The position numbers and the translations under genes are program-made. From NCBI GenBank assembly GCA_900767875.1, contig CAAGAT010000050.1:1-13352 (forward strand): a stretch of DNA of 13,352 nt. The letters are read 5' to 3'. The DNA comes from an uncultured Sutterella sp. (GTDB lineage Bacteria > Pseudomonadota > Gammaproteobacteria > Burkholderiales > Burkholderiaceae_F). Under the pieces are notes generated by a model, which saw only the letters and a list, made by a program, of their open reading frames with translations, made no database searches and had not been told where the DNA came from. Positions 5,459-13,091 of this stretch are shown in pieces. Each line of letters begins with the position of its first letter. Position 1 is the first letter of the stretch.

Positions 5459-7726
5459 TCAGCGTGCGTTGTTCTGCCGTTTTCTTTCCAGCTGGGCTTT
5501 GCGCGCGGGCGCCTTCTGGTACTTTTCCACGGCTCGGTTGTGTTCGGCGAGCGTGCTCGAAAAATACGTCGTGCCGTCACCGCGGGCCACGAAGTAAAGG
5601 TACTTCGTCTTTTGCGGATTCAAAGCCGCGTGAATGCTTGCGGCCGTCGGCATGGAAATGGGCGTTGGGGGCAAACCCGAGTTGAGGTAGGTATTGTACG
5701 GCCCCGGACGCTGCATATCGCGGCGGGTGAGGTTCCCGTCGAAGTCCCGTCCGATCCCGTAAATGATCGTCGGATCCGTCTGCAGGGGCATGCGAAGCCG
5801 CAGGCGGTTGTTGAAAACCGAGCTCACGAGGGACCGGTCCGTGTGCAGCGAGGTTTCCTTTTCGATGATGCTCGCCAGGATCAGCGCCTCGTATTTGCTC
5901 TTGACCACGGCCTCGGGACTGCGGGCCTCCCACACGCTATCCAGGATTCGCATCTGCTCGCGGTAGGCCGCGCGCAGCACGTCCACATCCGTGATGCCCG
6001 TGCGGAAACTGTAGGTTTCGGGCGCAAAGACGCCTTCCAGGGAAGGCTCCTTGACGCCGACGGCCGCCCGCAGCTCCTCTTCGCTCATCGCCGTGGTCTT
6101 GACGGTGATGTCGGGCAGCTTGCCGACGGCCTCGCGCACGACCCAGATGGGCTGTCCGTCGGCGATGCGGAACGTGAACTTTTCCACCTCCCCGCGGTGC
6201 AGTTTGTCGACGATGTCGGCAAGGGCCATGCCGCGCTCAAAGCGGTAGCGTCCCGCGTGAATCGCCAGGGACGCCCCCTGCACGCGTAGCACGCCTTGAA
6301 AGGTGTCGGCCGAGACGCCAATGCCCGAATCGGCCACGCGGCGGGCGATTTCACGGCCCGAGGAACCCGCCGGAATCGTCACGTCCACCGTCTCAACGTT
6401 GTCGGGGAAGGCGACGTCGCGCTCAAAGTACCACCAGGAGGGCAACGTGCAGCACAGCGCCAGGATCACCACGATCAGGGCGATGCGTGCGCTCCAGGAG
6501 CGGCAGATCTGCGGCAACAGGCTCTCGTCGGCGCGGGGCTCGGGTTTCTCAAGGGCTTCGCTCCTAAGGGAAGGTTCGCCCGCGGCGACGGGCGCGGCGG
6601 CAGGCGACGCAGCCACAGAACCGGCCGCGGCCGTTTCGGTTGGCGCGGGCTTGCTCTCTTGAGGCTTGGCCATTTGAGCTTGCCGTGCGGCAGTGGTGAC
6701 GGGACGGTTTTCTTCTTCGATGGGATTTTCCGGAGTGCCGACGGGCGTCGGTTCGAGTCCGGCCATCGGCACCGAATCCGACGCAGGGGCTTGGCTCTTA
6801 GGCTCGGCGTTCGTCACCTCAGCCGCCACGGCGAACGCGGGCGCCGTGGGCTCAGTCATCTGCTCGACAACGTCGCTCGGGGTCGTCGGCGCTTCGGGCA
6901 TGGCCGGCGCGCTCGTCTCGACGGGAGCCGCCGGTTCGCTCACGGCGGCAGCGGCAGGCTCAGACGTGGCCTTGGGCCCGGTTTGGGCGAGAGTTTCGCT
7001 CACGATCTCGCCTTTGGGCTCGGGAGCAACCGCTTGCGCCGGCACTTGCACCGGAGCGAATTCATCCTTAACCGGGGCGACGCCCTGCTGCGGACGTGAC
7101 TCAAGAGGGGCGCTCGACTCGACAGCGAGAGGCACGGGTTCGGCCGGGGCAGTGATCTCGGACACGGCTACCGACACGGCAGGCTCCGGGGCCGAGGCTT
7201 GGGCCGAAACCGGGTCCTGAGCAGGTTCTTCCTTGACGGAAACGTCGGGTTGCTCGGGCAGCGATTCCTGCGGCTGACCCGCAACGGTTGCCGCGGACAA
7301 CGCCACGGGTTCAGAAGCAGCGGACTGCGTTTGAACAATGCCCTCAAGAGCGGCCGGCTTGAGCTCTTGGCCGACGAGAGCCGGCGAGGGCGTCGCTTCC
7401 GGGGTCGCTTTCTTGGTCGTCTTGCGCCGCGTGCGCTTAACCGGAGCTGTTTCGCCCTCGGCGGTTTTGCGCACGGTGCGTTTGCGCGTGCTCTTGGCCG
7501 CCGGTGCCGCAGCGGCAGCCTCCTTAGAGTCGGCCGTCGTGCCTTTGGCGGCACTTTTGACCGTGCGCTTGGCGCGCGGCTTTGCGGGGGCCTTCACACC
7601 GGCTTGGCCTTCGCTCGCACTCTTGGCCTTGGCGCTCGTGCGCCGTTTGCGCGGCGCGCTCGGCTCGGCCGCCTGCGGCAGAGCCTCAGGGACATCCTTC
7701 GGATTTTCGGTTTTCTCAGAACTCAC
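5459..7726 (-). CDS. mltG: Endolytic murein transglycosylase MltG with a ~410-residue extra N-terminus, 755 aa
   Basis: MltG cuts nascent glycan strands at the inner membrane and sets their length. Family members are usually near 340 residues; this one is more than twice that. The C-terminal part is canonical: one membrane helix (about 414-433, IALIVVILALCC then WWYF), a LysM-like region (about 445-515), and the YceG catalytic domain with LASIIEKET (617-625, containing the catalytic Glu), LQTDPTIIYGIG and NTYLNSGLPPTPI. The extra part comprises a Lys/Arg-rich segment (26-106: 27 basic residues in 81, recurring KRTV/RRT/KRTRRKT motifs, like histone H1 tails) and then about 300 residues rich in Pro, Ala, Glu, Val and Ser. 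Both would be cytoplasmic and disordered. Start is GTG at 7726 with AAAGAG upstream; a stop codon lies two codons before it. A shorter form could start at ATG 6673 (residue 352), just before the helix. Confidence 0.93.
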   Translation of the reverse strand: MSSEKTENPKDVPEALPQAAEPSAPRKRRTSAKAKSASEGQAGVKAPAKPRAKRTVKSAAKGTTADSKEAAAAAPAAKSTRKRTVRKTAEGETAPVKRTRRKTTKKATPEATPSPALVGQELKPAALEGIVQTQSAASEPVALSAATVAGQPQESLPEQPDVSVKEEPAQDPVSAQASAPEPAVSVAVSEITAPAEPVPLAVESSAPLESRPQQGVAPVKDEFAPVQVPAQAVAPEPKGEIVSETLAQTGPKATSEPAAAAVSEPAAPVETSAPAMPEAPTTPSDVVEQMTEPTAPAFAVAAEVTNAEPKSQAPASDSVPMAGLEPTPVGTPENPIEEENRPVTTAARQAQMAKPQESKPAPTETAAAGSVAASPAAAPVAAGEPSLRSEALEKPEPRADESLLPQICRSWSARIALIVVILALCCTLPSWWYFERDVAFPDNVETVDVTIPAGSSGREIARRVADSGIGVSADTFQGVLRVQGASLAIHAGRYRFERGMALADIVDKLHRGEVEKFTFRIADGQPIWVVREAVGKLPDITVKTTAMSEEELRAAVGVKEPSLEGVFAPETYSFRTGITDVDVLRAAYREQMRILDSVWEARSPEAVVKSKYEALILASIIEKETSLHTDRSLVSSVFNNRLRLRMPLQTDPTIIYGIGRDFDGNLTRRDMQRPGPYNTYLNSGLPPTPISMPTAASIHAALNPQKTKYLYFVARGDGTTYFSSTLAEHNRAVEKYQKAPARKAQLERKRQNNAR

Positions 7727-7903
7727 TTGTCAAACGCTCTTTTAGGCCGTGGCCGGCGGCGTGGCCGCTCAAACAAAAGTCGGCACCTTTCAAGCCGCGC
7801 CAACCCCGTCTAGTACAATACGCACACACAACAAAGGGCGCCTCGCCGACCTCCTCGGAGTACGAAGCGCCGCCTTCAACGACAGCCTTTTTGAATTGAT
7901 TCC
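7727..7903. promoter_or_regulatory. Divergent intergenic region between mltG and ygfZ
   Basis: This 177-bp spacer should hold promoters for both the leftward mltG operon and rightward ygfZ-map. On the plus strand TACAAT (7814-7819) is a good -10 hexamer, but no good -35 lies 16-18 bp upstream. I found no convincing minus-strand pair. The ygfZ leader can fold: GGCGC (7837-7841) with GCGCC (7867-7871), TCG with CGA inside that, and an inner CCGA/TCGG stem whose loop is CCTCC (7850-7854). A GC-rich run (7747-7768) occupies the mltG leader and can form a small GCGGC/GCCGC hairpin. Confidence 0.4.
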
Positions 7904-8794
7904 ATGACAGAAGCGAATTCTACGGTAGGAACGCTCGCCTGCCTGCGCGATCTGGCGCTGATCCGCGTCTCAGGCCCCGATCGGATCACCTTCCTGCAGG
8001 GCCAGCTCACCAACGACGTCACGCGTCTGGGCGACACGCTCATGACCGCGGGCTACTGCTCGCCCAAGGGGCGTCTTTTGGCCACCCCCCGCCTTTTTGC
8101 CGACGGCGACTCGGTGCTGATGATCGTGACGGCCTGCCAGGCCGCCGCCCTTGTCAAGCGCTTGAAGATGTACGTGCTGCGCAGCAAGGTGACGGTCGAT
8201 CTGGACACCACGCACGAAATCTTCGGCTACACCGGAGCCGTGCCCGACATTCTGCCCTCGCAGGCCTTCGTCTTTGACCTGGGCACGCCCGCGGCCGCCA
8301 CGTGCGTGGCCGCCGCCGTGCCGCAGAGACACGGTCTGATCATTGCCCCGAGCGGGACGCTGACGAGCACCGTCACGAGCGTGCAGTGGTGGGCCGTGAG
8401 CGCCGCCGCGGGCGAGCCCTGGATCTTTGCCCAGTCGGCCGACCGCTTTACGCCGCACGCCATCAACCTCGACCTTGTGTGCGGCATCTCCTTTAACAAG
8501 GGCTGCTACACGGGTCAGGAGGTTGTCAGCCGCATCGAGCACATCGGCAAGACCAACCGCCGCATGGTGCTTTTTGCCGCCAACAAGCCCCTGTCTCTGG
8601 CCGTGGACGGCGACGTCACCGATGTGGCGGGCGCCGTGTTGGGCACGGTCGTGTACGCCGTCTCGATGGCCGACCGCACCCTGATTCTCATGGAAGTGCC
8701 CACGGCCCTGTGCGAAATCACCGAGCCGGTCGAATCGAGCCTTGCCACGCTGTATCGCCTTGCTCTGCCCTACGGCTGGAGCCGCACCGAATAA
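7904..8794 (+). CDS. ygfZ: Folate-binding Fe-S cluster protein YgfZ, 296 aa
   Basis: YgfZ is a GcvT-like tetrahydrofolate-binding protein that helps assemble or repair Fe-S clusters in enzymes such as MiaB and some dehydrogenases. The diagnostic motif KGCYTGQE lies at residues 199-206, with the essential Cys at 201, followed by VVSRIEHIGKTNRR. The N-terminal GcvT-like fold begins LALIRVSGPDRITFLQGQLTNDV. Length is slightly short of the E. coli protein (about 326). ATG at 7904 lacks a clear Shine-Dalgarno sequence; the leader before it is T-rich. Divergence from mltG is a familiar betaproteobacterial arrangement. map follows 48 nt later on the same strand, so the two are likely co-transcribed. 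Confidence 0.93.
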   Translation: MTEANSTVGTLACLRDLALIRVSGPDRITFLQGQLTNDVTRLGDTLMTAGYCSPKGRLLATPRLFADGDSVLMIVTACQAAALVKRLKMYVLRSKVTVDLDTTHEIFGYTGAVPDILPSQAFVFDLGTPAAATCVAAAVPQRHGLIIAPSGTLTSTVTSVQWWAVSAAAGEPWIFAQSADRFTPHAINLDLVCGISFNKGCYTGQEVVSRIEHIGKTNRRMVLFAANKPLSLAVDGDVTDVAGAVLGTVVYAVSMADRTLILMEVPTALCEITEPVESSLATLYRLALPYGWSRTE

Positions 8795-8806
8795 TTTTCA
8801 AAAAAC

Positions 8807-8845
8807 AAGGATGGGCGGCCCATGCAGCCGCCCGAACACATCATG
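8807..8845 (+). promoter_or_regulatory. map translation start region with hairpin between Shine-Dalgarno and AUG
   Basis: AAGGA (8807-8811) is the only good Shine-Dalgarno sequence. It is followed at once by a perfect 7-bp GC hairpin, GGGCGGC (8813-8819) with GCCGCCC (8827-8833) and a 7-base loop. The family-typical start codon ATG lies at 8843. If the hairpin forms, the gap between the Shine-Dalgarno sequence and that ATG shrinks to about 8-9 unpaired bases. An alternative in-frame ATG (8822) lies inside the hairpin loop. Confidence 0.5.
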
Positions 8846-9673
8846 CCTAAGATCACTATCAACACCGCCGAGGAAATCGAAGCCATGCGCCGCGTCGGCG
8901 CCGAAGCCGCCGATTTGCTCGACTTCATCACGCCCTTTGTCAAAGCCGGCGTGAGCACCCTGGAACTTGACGAGCGCATGCTCGAGTACACCGAAAAGGT
9001 CCTCAAGGCCAAGTCGGCGTGCCTCGGGTACAACCCGGGCGGCGGCGTGCCCTACCCGCGCGCCACCTGCATTTCCGTCAACAACGTCATCTGCCACGGC
9101 ATTCCGAGCGAAAAGAAGATCCTCAAAAAGGGCGACATCGTCAACATTGACGTCACGATCGTCAAGGACGGCTTTTTCGGCGACAACTCGCGTATGTTCA
9201 TTGTGGGCAAGCCCACGATCGCCGGTCAGCGCCTCGTGGACGCCACCTGGGGCTGCATGTGGGCGGGCATTGAGGCCGTCAAGCCGGGCAACTGCTTTAA
9301 CGACATCGGCATCGCCTGCTGGGAATTCGTCAAGCCCCTGGGCCTGTCGATCGTGCACGAGTACGGCGGCCACGGCATCGGCCGCGTCTTTCACGGCGAG
9401 CCGCACGTCTGCCACGTGCCCATCAGCATGCCCACGGCCAAGTTCGAGCCGGGCATGATCTTTACGGTCGAACCCATGGTCAACGCGGGCAAGCGTCACA
9501 TCATGGATCTGAACGACGGCTGGACGGTCGTCACCAAGGACCGCAGCCTGTCGGCGCAGTGGGAACTTGAAGTGCTCGTCACGCCCACGGGCTACGATAT
9601 CCTGACGGTCTCCAAGGGCATGCCCGAGCCGCCCAAGTGGGTCAAGGGCTGGAAAAAGCCCACGTTCGACTAA
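8843..9673 (+). CDS. map: Type I methionine aminopeptidase (Map), 276 aa
   Basis: Map removes the initiator methionine from new proteins and is essential in most bacteria. The two-metal site is complete. In this numbering it is Asp103 (NIDVT), Asp114 (GDNSRMF), His177 (EYGGHGIGR), Glu210 (FTVEPMV) and Glu241 (QWELE), with His85 in NVICHGIP as the substrate-side histidine. The ATG at 8843 (MPKITINTAEEIEAMRRVG) matches the usual start of the family. ATG at 8822 would add seven residues (MQPPEHI) and has the better linear spacing to AAGGA, so the start remains open. It follows ygfZ and converges on the chalcone-isomerase-like gene. Confidence 0.95.
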   Translation: MPKITINTAEEIEAMRRVGAEAADLLDFITPFVKAGVSTLELDERMLEYTEKVLKAKSACLGYNPGGGVPYPRATCISVNNVICHGIPSEKKILKKGDIVNIDVTIVKDGFFGDNSRMFIVGKPTIAGQRLVDATWGCMWAGIEAVKPGNCFNDIGIACWEFVKPLGLSIVHEYGGHGIGRVFHGEPHVCHVPISMPTAKFEPGMIFTVEPMVNAGKRHIMDLNDGWTVVTKDRSLSAQWELEVLVTPTGYDILTVSKGMPEPPKWVKGWKKPTFD

Positions 9674-9685
9674 GTCGACTTTTTT
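9666..9685 (+). terminator. Small hairpin plus T-run at the map stop codon
   Basis: TCGAC (9666-9670) pairs with GTCGA (9674-9678), with the TAA stop codon of map as the loop, followed by CTTTTTT (9679-9685). The stem is only 5 bp, so this alone would be weak. It may add to the larger terminator just downstream. Confidence 0.3.
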
Positions 9686-9692
9686 AGTCTTC

Positions 9693-9733
9693 AAACAAAA
9701 AGGGAGTGCATCAGTTGCGCTCCCGTTTGTTTT
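9693..9733. terminator. Bidirectional terminator between map and the chalcone-isomerase-like gene
   Basis: GGGAGTGC (9702-9709) pairs with GCGCTCCC (9717-9724), one T-G pair included, around a 7-base loop. The flanks AAACAAA and TTTGTTT can extend the stem. Plus-strand readout ends in GTTTGTTTT and minus-strand readout in TTTTTGTTT. It sits between two convergent stop codons and serves both genes. Confidence 0.88.
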
Positions 9734-9755
9734 GGCTTGCGTCGGGGTGCCCTCG

Positions 9756-10328
9756 TTACCGGGCGCCGAGCAGGCCCTTCTTGAGCTTGTCGTCGATCGC
9801 CTTTTGGCCGAGCCAAATGCTCAGCACGGCGTTGTAGAGCTTACGACCGCCGATGTGGTCGGCAATCATCTTGCCGTTGACCCACACCGAGGTGGTGCTA
9901 CCCGAAAAGTCAAAGTCCACCAGATCGCCTTCCTTCACATCCCCAATCTTGTTCATGGCGTCCATGAGGGATTGCACTTCGCCGGCGATGGCCGTGCGGG
10001 TGGCCTCATCCGTGTTGTCTTTGAGGCCCTCCTCAAGGGCCGAGACAAAGCTCTTGGCCGAGACGTTGCGCAAGAGCCCCAGGCGCACGCGTGCGGCGCC
10101 GGTCTGCGTCAGGATCGCCTCGGCGCTGTCGGCCTTCACGGGCACGTAAAGGCCTGCGGCATACACCTTGAAGAACACCTTCTTGCGCAAGCCCGCGCCG
10201 TTGAGCTGCAGGTTGGCCGACTGCACGACGGCCGTGTCTTCGTAGCGAATGGCGTCGATGTCGACGGCGGCCTGCGCGGTATAGGCCATGGAGAGCGCCA
10301 GCGCAGCGGCGGCAAATTTTTGGATCAT
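9756..10328 (-). CDS. Secreted chalcone-isomerase-like protein, 190 aa
   Basis: The mature part resembles the bacterial chalcone isomerase-like family, which is common in betaproteobacteria and has no established reaction there. Typical features are LRKKVFFKVYAAGLYVP (about residues 48-64), RLGLLRNVSAKSFVSALEEGL, GDLVDFDFSG and a C-terminal SIWLGQKAIDDKLKKGLLG. ATG at 10328 opens a clear signal peptide (MIQKFAAAALALSMAYTAQA) with a cleavage site after residue 20, so the product should be periplasmic. GGGGGGA lies 8 nt before this ATG. The frame stays open for 38 further codons upstream, but that stretch lacks coding character and would bury the signal peptide. It diverges from glnD and converges with map. 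True isomerase activity on flavonoids should not be assumed. Confidence 0.85.
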   Translation of the reverse strand: MIQKFAAAALALSMAYTAQAAVDIDAIRYEDTAVVQSANLQLNGAGLRKKVFFKVYAAGLYVPVKADSAEAILTQTGAARVRLGLLRNVSAKSFVSALEEGLKDNTDEATRTAIAGEVQSLMDAMNKIGDVKEGDLVDFDFSGSTTSVWVNGKMIADHIGGRKLYNAVLSIWLGQKAIDDKLKKGLLGAR

Positions 10329-10450
10329 CGGAAAAATCCCCCCAAAGAAAAACGCCCGTAGTTTGCCTGAAAGACGGCGTCTCGGCACAGCGCCTTGCCG
10401 CGTCCCACTAAAATGGACGACATCGTTGTTCCCAATATCCACGAGCCGAC
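10329..10450. promoter_or_regulatory. Divergent intergenic region upstream of glnD
   Basis: This 122-bp spacer must contain start sites for both glnD and the chalcone-isomerase-like gene. TAAAAT (10409-10414) is a candidate glnD -10 element, with no good -35 at the right distance. AGACG-G-CGTCT (10372-10382) is a short inverted repeat. No clear NtrC or other named operator was recognised. Confidence 0.3.
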
Positions 10451-13027
10451 ATGTCCGAGATGTCCGATACGAGCTCCTTTTCCGTTGTCCCCTATCAGTC
10501 CCTGCGCAAGAAACTGGCCGAACACTTTGAAGCCAACGCGCGCACCGACGTTTATCTCAAGCGCCACACGGCCGTCGTCGACAAATTCGTGCGCGACTGC
10601 GCGCGCTCGGCGCAACTGCCCGCGCACTGCGCCGTGGCGGCCATGGGCGGCTACGGGCGGCGCGAAATGTACCCCTACTCGGACATCGACGTGGCCGTGC
10701 TCATCCCCGAGGGGATCTGCGACCCGGATCTCGCGAAGGTCTCGGCCTTCATCACGTCGCTCTGGAGCCTGGGCCTGACGGTGGGTAGCTGCGTGCGCAC
10801 CAAGGAAGAAATGCTCAAGGAAACCGCGGGCGACATCACCGCCGCCACGGCCTTTTTGGAAGCGCGCCTGGTGACCGGCGACAAGGCCTTGTTTGCCGCC
10901 ACTCACCAGGCCTTCATGGATCGGCTCGATAGCCGCATGTTCTTTCGCAACAAGATGCTCGAGATGCGACAGCGGCACCAAAAGTACGGCGACACCCCCT
11001 ATTCGCTCGAGCCCAACATCAAGGAGGGCCTGGGGGGCCTGCGCGATTTGCAGGTCTTTTTGTGGTACGCCAAGGCGGCCGGCTACGGCGGCTCGTGGGC
11101 GCAGATGGCTCGCGGGGGGCTCATTACCGCCACCGAGGCCTATCACTTCGGGCGGTGCATGCACTTTTTGCGCGAGCTGCGCGTGCGGCTGCACCTGGTG
11201 TGCGGCCGGCACGAGGATCGCCTCATCTTTGACGTGCAGACGGCCCTGGCCGAGCGATCGGGCCTGAAATTGCGCGGCGCGCTGCTGCCGAGCGAAGCGC
11301 TGATGAAGCGCTTTTACCTCAATGCCAAAAACATCGTGCAGCTCACCGAAATCCTGGTGGCGGCCATCACCGAAAAGCTCTTTCGGCAGGCCGCCCCGCG
11401 TTTCGTCAAGCCCATCGACGACGTGTTTGTGGCCCGCGGCGACATTCTCGACATCAAAAGCCCCGAGGACTTTCGCAAGGACTCCACGAACCTACTGCGC
11501 GCCTTTGTGCTCTTTGCCCAGCACCGCGAATGCAAGCGCATGTCCACGAGCCTGCTGCGCGCCCTCTGGCACGAGCGCAGCGGGATCGATACGTCGTTTC
11601 GCAACAACCCGGTCAACAAACAGCTCTTTTTGTACACCCTCAAGCTACGCTACGGCCCCTACCATTTTCTGAAGAACCTCAACACCTGGGGCATTCTCGG
11701 GCGCTTTTTGCCGGTGTGGCGGCGCATCGTCGGGCAGATGCAGCACGACCTTTTTCACATCTACACGGTTGATCAGCACACGCTCGGGGTCGTCAAGTTC
11801 CTGCGCCGTCTGACGCACTCCTCGTACGCGCACGAGTACCCGCTGTGCTCGCAGCTCATCAACGCCATCGACAAGCCCTGGCGCCTGACGCTTGCCGGCC
11901 TTTTTCACGACATCGCCAAGGGGCGCGGGGGCAATCACTCCGAATTGGGCGCCAAGGAAGTGCGCCGCTTTGCCGCGGCCTTTGACCTGCCCCCGGAAGA
12001 CGCCGACTACATCGAGTTTTTGGTGGCCCAGCACCTTTTGATGAGCACGGTGGCGCAGCGCGAGGACATCACCGACCCCGAGGTCGTCGAGCGCTTTGCC
12101 GCCAAGGTGGGAAGCAAAGAGCGCCTCGACGGGCTCTTTTTGCTTACCGTGTGCGACATTCGCGCCACCAGTCCCAAGGTCTGGAACTCGTGGAAGTACC
12201 AGCTACTCACGGACCTGTACCGTAGCGCGACCATGACGCTTGAGGGCGGCGGCGCACCCAAGACGCGGGCGGGCATTTACGAGGATCACTGCGCCAAGGC
12301 CTGCCGCCTCATTGCCAAGACGGGCATGAGCGAGGCGGTGCGCGACGCCTTCTGGAAGGAACTCAATCTCGTCTATTTCCTGCGCCACTCGCCGCAGGAC
12401 ATCGCCTGGCACACGATCGAACTGGCGCAGCACCCCTCAAGCCCCGAGCCCGTGGTCAAGTGCCGCATCGGCCGCAAGGGCTCGGTCTACAAGGTGCTCG
12501 TCTACACCCGCGACCAAAAGGACCTCTTTGCCCGCGTGGTGGCGTTTTTCGAGCGCGAGGGCCTGTCGGTTCTCGACGCGCGCATTCACACCACCAGCCA
12601 CGGCTGGGCGCTGGATACGTTCCTTGTGCAGGACAAGCGCTCGCGCGAAGTTTGCCGTCTGCAGTGCGGCATTGAGGCTAAACTCAAGAGCGTCATCGAG
12701 AGCCAAAAGCCCCTGCCCGAACCCAAGCGCGGCAAGCTCTCGCGGCGCGGGCGCAGCTTTCCCATCACGCCCATCATCGAAATCGAGCGTGACGAAAGCC
12801 AGCGCAGCTGGGTGCTGTATGTGACCTGCAACGACCGCATTGGCCTCTTATTTGCCATCGCCGTCGTGCTCGCGCGCCACGACATTAACCTGGCCACCGC
12901 CAAGATTTCGACCTTGGACGAGCGCGTCGAGGACGTCTTTCAGATCGATGCGCCCTCTCTGGCCGATCCCGACATGGTCGTGCAGGTGGAAACCGAGCTC
13001 ATCGACGCGGTTTTAAACGCCGACTAG
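10451..13027 (+). CDS. glnD: Bifunctional PII uridylyltransferase / uridylyl-removing enzyme (GlnD), 858 aa
   Basis: GlnD adds UMP to PII proteins when glutamine is low and removes it when glutamine is high, so it is the cell's main nitrogen sensor. Domain order is complete. A nucleotidyltransferase domain carries GGYGRREMYPYSDID (66-80) with catalytic Asp78 and Asp80. A GlnD-type middle region includes EGLGGLRDLQ. An HD hydrolase domain has LFHDIAKG with His486-Asp487. Two C-terminal glutamine-sensing ACT domains lie at about 680-750 (TRDQKDLFARVVAFFEREGL) and 786-858 (TCNDRIGLLFAIAVVLARHDI). Length is near the 890 of E. coli. ATG at 10451 is preceded by only a weak GAG; a second ATG three codons in (10460) is equally possible. 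It ends at a strong terminator. Adjacency to map is typical, except for the inserted chalcone-isomerase-like gene. Confidence 0.97.
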   Translation: MSEMSDTSSFSVVPYQSLRKKLAEHFEANARTDVYLKRHTAVVDKFVRDCARSAQLPAHCAVAAMGGYGRREMYPYSDIDVAVLIPEGICDPDLAKVSAFITSLWSLGLTVGSCVRTKEEMLKETAGDITAATAFLEARLVTGDKALFAATHQAFMDRLDSRMFFRNKMLEMRQRHQKYGDTPYSLEPNIKEGLGGLRDLQVFLWYAKAAGYGGSWAQMARGGLITATEAYHFGRCMHFLRELRVRLHLVCGRHEDRLIFDVQTALAERSGLKLRGALLPSEALMKRFYLNAKNIVQLTEILVAAITEKLFRQAAPRFVKPIDDVFVARGDILDIKSPEDFRKDSTNLLRAFVLFAQHRECKRMSTSLLRALWHERSGIDTSFRNNPVNKQLFLYTLKLRYGPYHFLKNLNTWGILGRFLPVWRRIVGQMQHDLFHIYTVDQHTLGVVKFLRRLTHSSYAHEYPLCSQLINAIDKPWRLTLAGLFHDIAKGRGGNHSELGAKEVRRFAAAFDLPPEDADYIEFLVAQHLLMSTVAQREDITDPEVVERFAAKVGSKERLDGLFLLTVCDIRATSPKVWNSWKYQLLTDLYRSATMTLEGGGAPKTRAGIYEDHCAKACRLIAKTGMSEAVRDAFWKELNLVYFLRHSPQDIAWHTIELAQHPSSPEPVVKCRIGRKGSVYKVLVYTRDQKDLFARVVAFFEREGLSVLDARIHTTSHGWALDTFLVQDKRSREVCRLQCGIEAKLKSVIESQKPLPEPKRGKLSRRGRSFPITPIIEIERDESQRSWVLYVTCNDRIGLLFAIAVVLARHDINLATAKISTLDERVEDVFQIDAPSLADPDMVVQVETELIDAVLNAD

Positions 13028-13048
13028 AGAACGGATAGGGGGTTTGCG

Positions 13049-13087
13049 CAAACGGGCGGACCTTATGGGGGCCGCCCGTTTGGTTTT
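13049..13087 (+). terminator. glnD intrinsic terminator
   Basis: CAAACGGGCGG (13049-13059) pairs perfectly over 11 bp with CCGCCCGTTTG (13072-13082), with a 12-base loop, and GTTTT follows. It begins 22 nt after the glnD stop. The convergent partial gene ends at 13092 just beyond it, so the same hairpin may act on the other strand, although the minus-strand T-tract there is poor. Confidence 0.8.
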
Positions 13088-13091
13088 GCGC

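Noticed and set aside
6296..7099. Plus-strand Gly/Arg-rich ORF opposite the mltG extension
   Set aside because: It is the complement of Pro/Ala-rich codons, which necessarily reads as Gly/Arg-rich; no start signal supports it.
8798..9694. Minus-strand ORF (298 codons) opposite map
   Set aside because: map has every metal ligand; the antisense product is low-complexity Asp/Val/His/Arg-rich and crosses the start and stop regions of map.
10329..10442. Longer form of the chalcone-isomerase-like protein beginning upstream
   Set aside because: It would place 38 residues before an evident signal peptide, and the good Shine-Dalgarno sequence sits immediately before ATG 10328.
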